A DNA stretch of 27,498 nucleotides from Bacillota bacterium (GTDB lineage Bacteria > Bacillota > Clostridia > Christensenellales > Aristaeellaceae): contig JAEZJP010000325.1 of NCBI GenBank assembly GCA_023415715.1, positions 1 through 27,498 of the forward strand, in the 5' to 3' direction. The notes beneath the pieces are model-generated. The model was given only the letters and a program-made list of their open reading frames with translations. It did not search any database and was not told the DNA's origin. Both the position numbers and the translations under genes were made by a program. Positions within the stretch are counted from its first letter, which is position 1; every line of letters starts with the position of its first letter. This document shows, in pieces, positions 24,515 through 27,498 of the stretch.

Positions 24515-25060
24515 ATGAAAAACACCGGGCGGACATTTCTCTGCCTGCTGATTGCCCTGGCGCTTGTGCTGGGGAGCCTGGCCTGGGGTGCCCGCAAGGG
24601 ATGGCAGGCCGAAGCCCAGGAGTTGCAAAAGATGTATGAGCAGGAGGGCGGGCTTTCGAATCTGCTGGAGCTGCGCGCTTCTGACGCCAGCAACCTGCTG
24701 GCAGTGGCAAGGCGGTATCTTGACAAGCAGGATAACCGTTTGAAGGCTGTTACGGACTCGCGGGATATACTGCGCAGCGACAGCAAGCCTCTTTATGAAA
24801 AATATGATGCCAACCAGGCCCTGACCGAGGCGGTGGGTGCATTGTCCCAGGCGCTTAAAGATCAAAAGACCCTTCAGGATGACACGAAGGATTGGAACTA
24901 TGTTGTTTCACTCACCAAGGCGCTGGAGGTCTATGATGAGGGGGACGCGGTGAACGCCTATAACAATGCGGCCGAAGAGTACAACAAAAACCTGCAGCAG
25001 TCCTTCAGCGGCTGGTTCGCCATGCTGACGGGCGTCCGCAAGGCCGAGTTGTTTAATTAG
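24515..25060 (+). CDS. LemA-like membrane-anchored protein
   Basis: A 181-residue protein with an N-terminal transmembrane anchor (about 7-27) and a helical extracytoplasmic domain. The C-terminal YNNAAEEYNKNLQQSFSGWF...GVRKAELFN matches the LemA family signature (AxxxYN...FP... ending in KPAEYFE-type), and the helical YEKYDANQALTEAVGALSQAL segment fits the core. Similarity is moderate, so this is a divergent member. LemA proteins are of unknown function, often next to TPM-domain or HtpX genes. ATGGAGGAAGGA gives a strong ribosome site 3-8 nt before the ATG. It lies 37 nt before the TPM gene. An in-frame start at 24482 precedes the ribosome site and was not used. Confidence 0.8.
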   Translation: MKNTGRTFLCLLIALALVLGSLAWGARKGWQAEAQELQKMYEQEGGLSNLLELRASDASNLLAVARRYLDKQDNRLKAVTDSRDILRSDSKPLYEKYDANQALTEAVGALSQALKDQKTLQDDTKDWNYVVSLTKALEVYDEGDAVNAYNNAAEEYNKNLQQSFSGWFAMLTGVRKAELFN

Positions 25061-25097
25061 CTTTACGTACCTACCTGTCTTAAGAAGGAGAATGGAT

Positions 25098-25955
25098 ATG
25101 GCGCGCCGCGCATTTTTCCGGTATCTTGTTACCGCGCTTTTGATGATATTGCTGCTTTACAGCCCGTTGAACGCTTGGGCTGCACCCAGGTATCCTGAAA
25201 AAACAGACCTGGTGGTATCGGACAACGCGACTATTTTTTCAAAAGATACGGTTGACGATTTGAACACATTTCATAACACGCTGAAGAATGAAACAGGCGT
25301 GAAGCTGTGGGTGGTGACCGTTCACTTTCTGGACGGTCAGGATGTTACCGCCTTCGGCAATGAAGTGTTCCGCTTGTGGAACTTGGGAGATGAAGACCTG
25401 CTGCTGCTAATGTCTTCGGGCGATGAGGAGGCTGTGACCATTGCCGGAAGTACACTGGAACGCCGCTTGTCAAAGGACTCCCAGCAGCAGCTTTTGAATT
25501 TCTATTTTTTGAAGGATTTTCAAAACGAACAATATGAATCGGCTTTCCGTGAGTTCATTCCCAAGCTGGCTACTTCCCTTGGCAATTCATATGGCCAAAC
25601 CGTCTCCACTGCCGATTTGTTTGGCATTCCTGCCGCCGCTCCTACCGCCGCGCCTACGGTCGCACCCTCCAACAACAATAACAGCTGGATGGATTATCTG
25701 CCAGGCGGCAGCAAGTTCTTCACCGAATGGGAGAAAAATGACAAGCAGACGGAAACACCCAGCCGCACCTATCACGAGGAAAGATCCTCCGGATTCAGCC
25801 TGGGTTCCCTGTTTATACTGTTCATACTGTTCTCGCTGATCTTCGGCTCCCGCAGGCGCCGCTGCGGCCGGGGCGGCTGCGGCTGCGGACCGCTGGGCTG
25901 GATTTTTGCCGGGCTTGGTTTGAATGAAATATTCAGGAACAGGCGCCATTGGTAA
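25098..25955 (+). CDS. TPM-domain membrane protein (YgcG-like)
   Basis: A 285-residue protein: signal peptide (1-29), TPM domain (about 36-165, with VSDNATIFSKDTVDDLN, TGVKLWVVTVHFLDG and EDLLLLMSSGDEEAVTIAGSTLE), an Ala/Pro/Thr then Asn-rich linker (179-197), and a transmembrane helix at about 234-250 followed by a basic and Cys/Gly-rich tail (RRRRCGRGGCGCG). TPM domains have been linked to acid-phosphatase activity and photosystem repair in plants and to membrane-stress operons in bacteria. The TPM domain lies outside the membrane and the tail inside. ATG at 25098 is chosen because AAGGAG is 7 nt upstream, whereas ATG 25092 abuts it. It is the last gene before the orphan regulator. Confidence 0.9.
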   Translation: MARRAFFRYLVTALLMILLLYSPLNAWAAPRYPEKTDLVVSDNATIFSKDTVDDLNTFHNTLKNETGVKLWVVTVHFLDGQDVTAFGNEVFRLWNLGDEDLLLLMSSGDEEAVTIAGSTLERRLSKDSQQQLLNFYFLKDFQNEQYESAFREFIPKLATSLGNSYGQTVSTADLFGIPAAAPTAAPTVAPSNNNNSWMDYLPGGSKFFTEWEKNDKQTETPSRTYHEERSSGFSLGSLFILFILFSLIFGSRRRRCGRGGCGCGPLGWIFAGLGLNEIFRNRRHW

Positions 25956-25981
25956 TGGATAGTTCGCACCTCGTAAAAATC

Positions 25982-25998
25982 TTCACAATTTATTCATA
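25982..25998 (+). promoter_or_regulatory. Pair of TTCAYA direct repeats upstream of the orphan regulator
   Basis: TTCACA (25982-25987) and TTCATA (25993-25998) are 11 bp apart in the 106-bp gap before the regulator. The period equals that of the TCTCATG repeats at xpaC and includes a shared TCA core. A clear -35/-10 pair was not found here. Confidence 0.35.
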
Positions 25999-26061
25999 AA
26001 TTTAAGAATCGTGCGGCATGAATTTCCAAACTTGGTACGTCTATTATATGAGGTGGAATTC

Positions 26062-26706
26062 ATGGCTGAAGTGCTCATCATCGAAAGCGATAAACAGTCG
26101 GCCCGTCAGATGACGCAAATATTGACTAAGGCAGGTCATGGGTGCTGGGCAGAGGAAAGCCCGGCGCAAGCGGGGGAATATCTGCAGGCACTGAGTAACG
26201 GATTGGTGATTATGAACGCCCGCCTCCCCTGGACGGACAGCCATCCTTTCCTTACAAACCTTGCCTTACGCAGATGTCCCGTGTTGTTCATCACCCGTGA
26301 ATCGGATACGAAGGATCACCTTCAGGCGTTGTATGCCGGGCCAAGCCGTGTTTTGGTGAAACCCTTTGATGAGCGGGAGTTGCTTTTGCAAGTGGAAGAG
26401 CTTTTGAAGGAAACGGAAAACAGGCTTACGCTGGGCAGCTTGGAGATCAATCTGGAAGAAAAGGCTGTTAAGCTGGCAGGAGAACCGCTGGAGCTTACTG
26501 CCCAGGAATTTGCTCTTTTGCATGCGCTGATGCAGAACCCGGAAACCACCGTATCCAGGGAACAGCTGCTGCGTACCGCCTGGGGTTATCAGGGCATCGG
26601 AGAAACCCGCACTGTGGATGTGCATGTGCAGCGGCTTCGCAAAAAGCTGGGCGGGGACCGCATCGAAACGGTGTATAAGCTGGGCTATCGGTTGAAAATG
26701 GCATAG
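26062..26706 (+). CDS. Atypical OmpR-family response regulator with Asn at the phospho-acceptor site
   Basis: A 214-residue DNA-binding protein: a receiver-like domain (about 1-115) and an OmpR/PhoB winged helix (about 120-214, with LTAQEFALLHALMQNPETTVSREQL and the end motif VDVHVQRLRKKLGG...YKLGYRL). The receiver is degenerate: the acidic pair reads IIESD (Glu8, Ser9), the position of the phospho-Asp is Asn52 in VIMNARLPW, while the Thr in FITRE and the Lys in LVKPF remain. Phosphorylation at the usual residue is impossible, so another input is expected. No histidine kinase gene adjoins it. AGGTGG lies 5 nt before the ATG; the GTG at 26011 is in frame but lacks a ribosome site. It follows the TPM gene by 106 nt and a strong terminator ends it. 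Confidence 0.93.
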   Translation: MAEVLIIESDKQSARQMTQILTKAGHGCWAEESPAQAGEYLQALSNGLVIMNARLPWTDSHPFLTNLALRRCPVLFITRESDTKDHLQALYAGPSRVLVKPFDERELLLQVEELLKETENRLTLGSLEINLEEKAVKLAGEPLELTAQEFALLHALMQNPETTVSREQLLRTAWGYQGIGETRTVDVHVQRLRKKLGGDRIETVYKLGYRLKMA

Positions 26707-26734
26707 GAAGTTCGTTTTGGTCAATTACACAAGA

Positions 26735-26779
26735 AAGCAAGGCCGGCACGTAAAACAAACGTGCCTGCCTTGCTTTTTT
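26735..26779 (+). terminator. Rho-independent terminator of the regulator gene
   Basis: A 17-bp stem with one mismatch (26735-26751 with 26759-26775), 7-nt loop, ending in a TTTTTTA run. Confidence 0.9.
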
Positions 26780-27176
26780 ATGTCAAGAATGATGTTGTTA
26801 TAGCTATTAAAGTGTAACCATGGCGCGCTTTTAAGCCTTCCCCTTAAGGCCCTACGCACCATTCGCTTCGCGCCCGGTTTACGTATTGTCGCTCCGCTTC
26901 AATGCTCCAGGCTTCGCCCTCCGGGAGTGGCGCGCAGCGGCGGATGAGGTGTTTTTGCAACAAATGCTTGAGCCGCTAATGCCACCTCATCAGTCTCCTT
27001 CGTCGACAGCTTCCCCTCAAGGGGAAGCCTCTCTCTTGCGCTTCCCCAGCCTCCTTCGTCTTAGTCCTACTCTGCAATTCTCCGGTGCTGCGGCGCCACC
27101 TCATTTCATAGTAGCTGAGGAAGCCATATCGGTGCCGCCTGCAGGCGGCGGAAGGAGTAAAAGAAACGTATTTAGT
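26780..27176. repeat. Gene-free region with REP/MITE-like palindromic repeats
   Basis: No convincing coding frame here. It holds GCTTCCCCT-CA-AGGGGAAGC (27009-27028), GATGAGGTG at 26943-26951 and its inverted copy CACCTCATC at 26983-26991, a further CACCTCAT at 27097-27104, and GCCGCCTGCAGGCGGC (27134-27149). A CTTCCCCTTAAGG variant lies near 26837. The DNA between about 26890 and 27060 has the look of a multicopy palindromic insertion common in gut Clostridia genomes (recalled, not searched). ORFs across it are composition artefacts. Confidence 0.6.
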
Positions 27177-27370
27177 GCCATAAAACGGCTGGCATACCGG
27201 CGGATGGCCTCCCGCACCCGTTGAATTGTTTGGGCGGAATACATAGGATGAGTGATGGACGCGCGTCTAAGATTGATTTGGTTAAAGATGGAAAGCTTGT
27301 CTTTGATATAGCTGTCCAGGCAGCGTTCAAAGCTGCCGCGGTTTTTTTTGCCCACCCTCCATAGGATCAT
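27101..27370 (-). pseudogene. Short coding remnant of unknown function
   Basis: On the minus strand an ORF of 89 codons from ATG 27370. The first 65 residues, with KNRGSFERCLDSYIKDKL, YSAQTIQRVREAIRRYAS and GC-ending codons, look protein-like, while the last 25 or so run through the GC-rich palindrome and look artefactual. I recognise no family. The upstream end meets the IS terminus at about 27375, and there is no ribosome site, so it may be a gene whose 5' part was lost by IS insertion and whose 3' part was replaced by the repeat. It could equally be a small ORF that is not expressed. Confidence 0.35.
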
Positions 27371-27411
27371 AAAAGGGGCTGTCTCAAAAGAAGTGTAGGG
27401 CAGCGAGGGAA

Positions 27412-27448
27412 AAAAATCACGTCCCAGCAAAGCAGGGGCGTGATTTTT
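27412..27448 (+). terminator. Terminator-like hairpin inside the IS end
   Basis: A 14-bp stem with one wobble (27412-27425 with 27435-27448), flanked by an A-run and a T-run, ending in TTTTTG. Confidence 0.7.
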
Positions 27449-27467
27449 GTTGTAAAATGTAACTGCA

Positions 27468-27498
27468 ATGAAACAACTACAACAAGAGCATTATAGCG
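27468..27498 (+). CDS. Possible transposase N-terminus (partial)
   Basis: An open frame MKQLQQEHYS begins at ATG 27468, 94 nt inside the IS end, and continues beyond the window. The distance from the terminus fits a transposase gene, but there is no clear ribosome site and ten residues give no family evidence. Confidence 0.3.
   Translation, partial: MKQLQQEHYS

Larger units (their letters stand above)
27375..27498 (+). mobile_element. Left end of a probable IS element (runs off window)
   Basis: GGGGCTGTCTCAAAAG at 27375-27390 matches the form of terminal inverted repeats known in IS1182-type and related insertion sequences. A terminator-like hairpin follows at 27412-27448, typical of IS ends that block outside transcription. 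The right end, target duplication and most of the transposase are outside the window. Confidence 0.5.

Noticed and set aside
26886..27224. 112-codon plus-strand ORF across the repeat block
   Set aside because: Composition follows the palindromic repeat and is Ala/Pro/Ser-rich, with no ribosome site and no family resemblance.

Overview
The window looks like chromosomal DNA of a GC-rich (hand counts of about 55-67% in most genes) anaerobic gut-type Firmicute of class Clostridia. This is an inference from CtsR-type heat-shock control of ClpB, LytR-CpsA-Psr, XpaC/TelA, DUF1836 and Amidase_6 proteins, GGAGG ribosome sites, strong TTGACA/TATAAT promoters, and a CUT1 sugar transporter without its own ATPase. 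No rRNA, tRNA or CRISPR array was seen.

Layout. (a) 1-4038: the N-terminal part of a HerA/YjgR-like ATPase (minus strand), divergent from clpB across a 173-bp or shorter gap that holds a CtsR operator and two overlapping promoters; a small Amidase_6 protein follows clpB. (b) 4173-5902: a DeoR-family repressor and an AT-richer, secreted subclass-B1-like metallo-beta-lactamase-fold protein with Gly in place of the first zinc His. (c) 5957-15663: a carbohydrate locus. A LacI-family regulator and an inositol-monophosphatase-family protein run left; a substrate-binding protein, two permeases, a GH65 phosphorylase and a secreted GH28-clan beta-helix hydrolase with an F5/8C domain run right. Two LacI-type palindromes 54 bp apart bracket the main promoter. 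(d) 15727-21986: housekeeping and envelope genes: SGNH hydrolase, DUF1836 protein, a secreted five-repeat protein of unknown function, an RlmD/TrmA-family RNA methyltransferase and an LCP protein. (e) 22340-26706: XpaC, TelA, LemA-like, TPM-domain protein and a solitary OmpR-type regulator whose receiver has Asn52 instead of the phospho-accepting Asp. This looks like an envelope-stress module. Direct repeats with 11-bp period lie in front of both xpaC and the regulator. (f) 26780-27498: no intact gene; a palindromic REP/MITE-like repeat, a short gene remnant and the left end of a probable IS element that runs off the window.

How the parts may work together. The sugar locus reads as extracellular cleavage of a polysaccharide (beta-helix enzyme), uptake of oligosaccharides (CUT1), and cytoplasmic phosphorolysis of an alpha-glucoside (GH65), under local LacI control. 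The most system-like element is the XpaC-TelA-LemA-TPM-orphan-regulator block, where a non-phosphorylatable regulator could act on 11-bp-spaced repeats. No clearly unprecedented system was proven from sequence alone.
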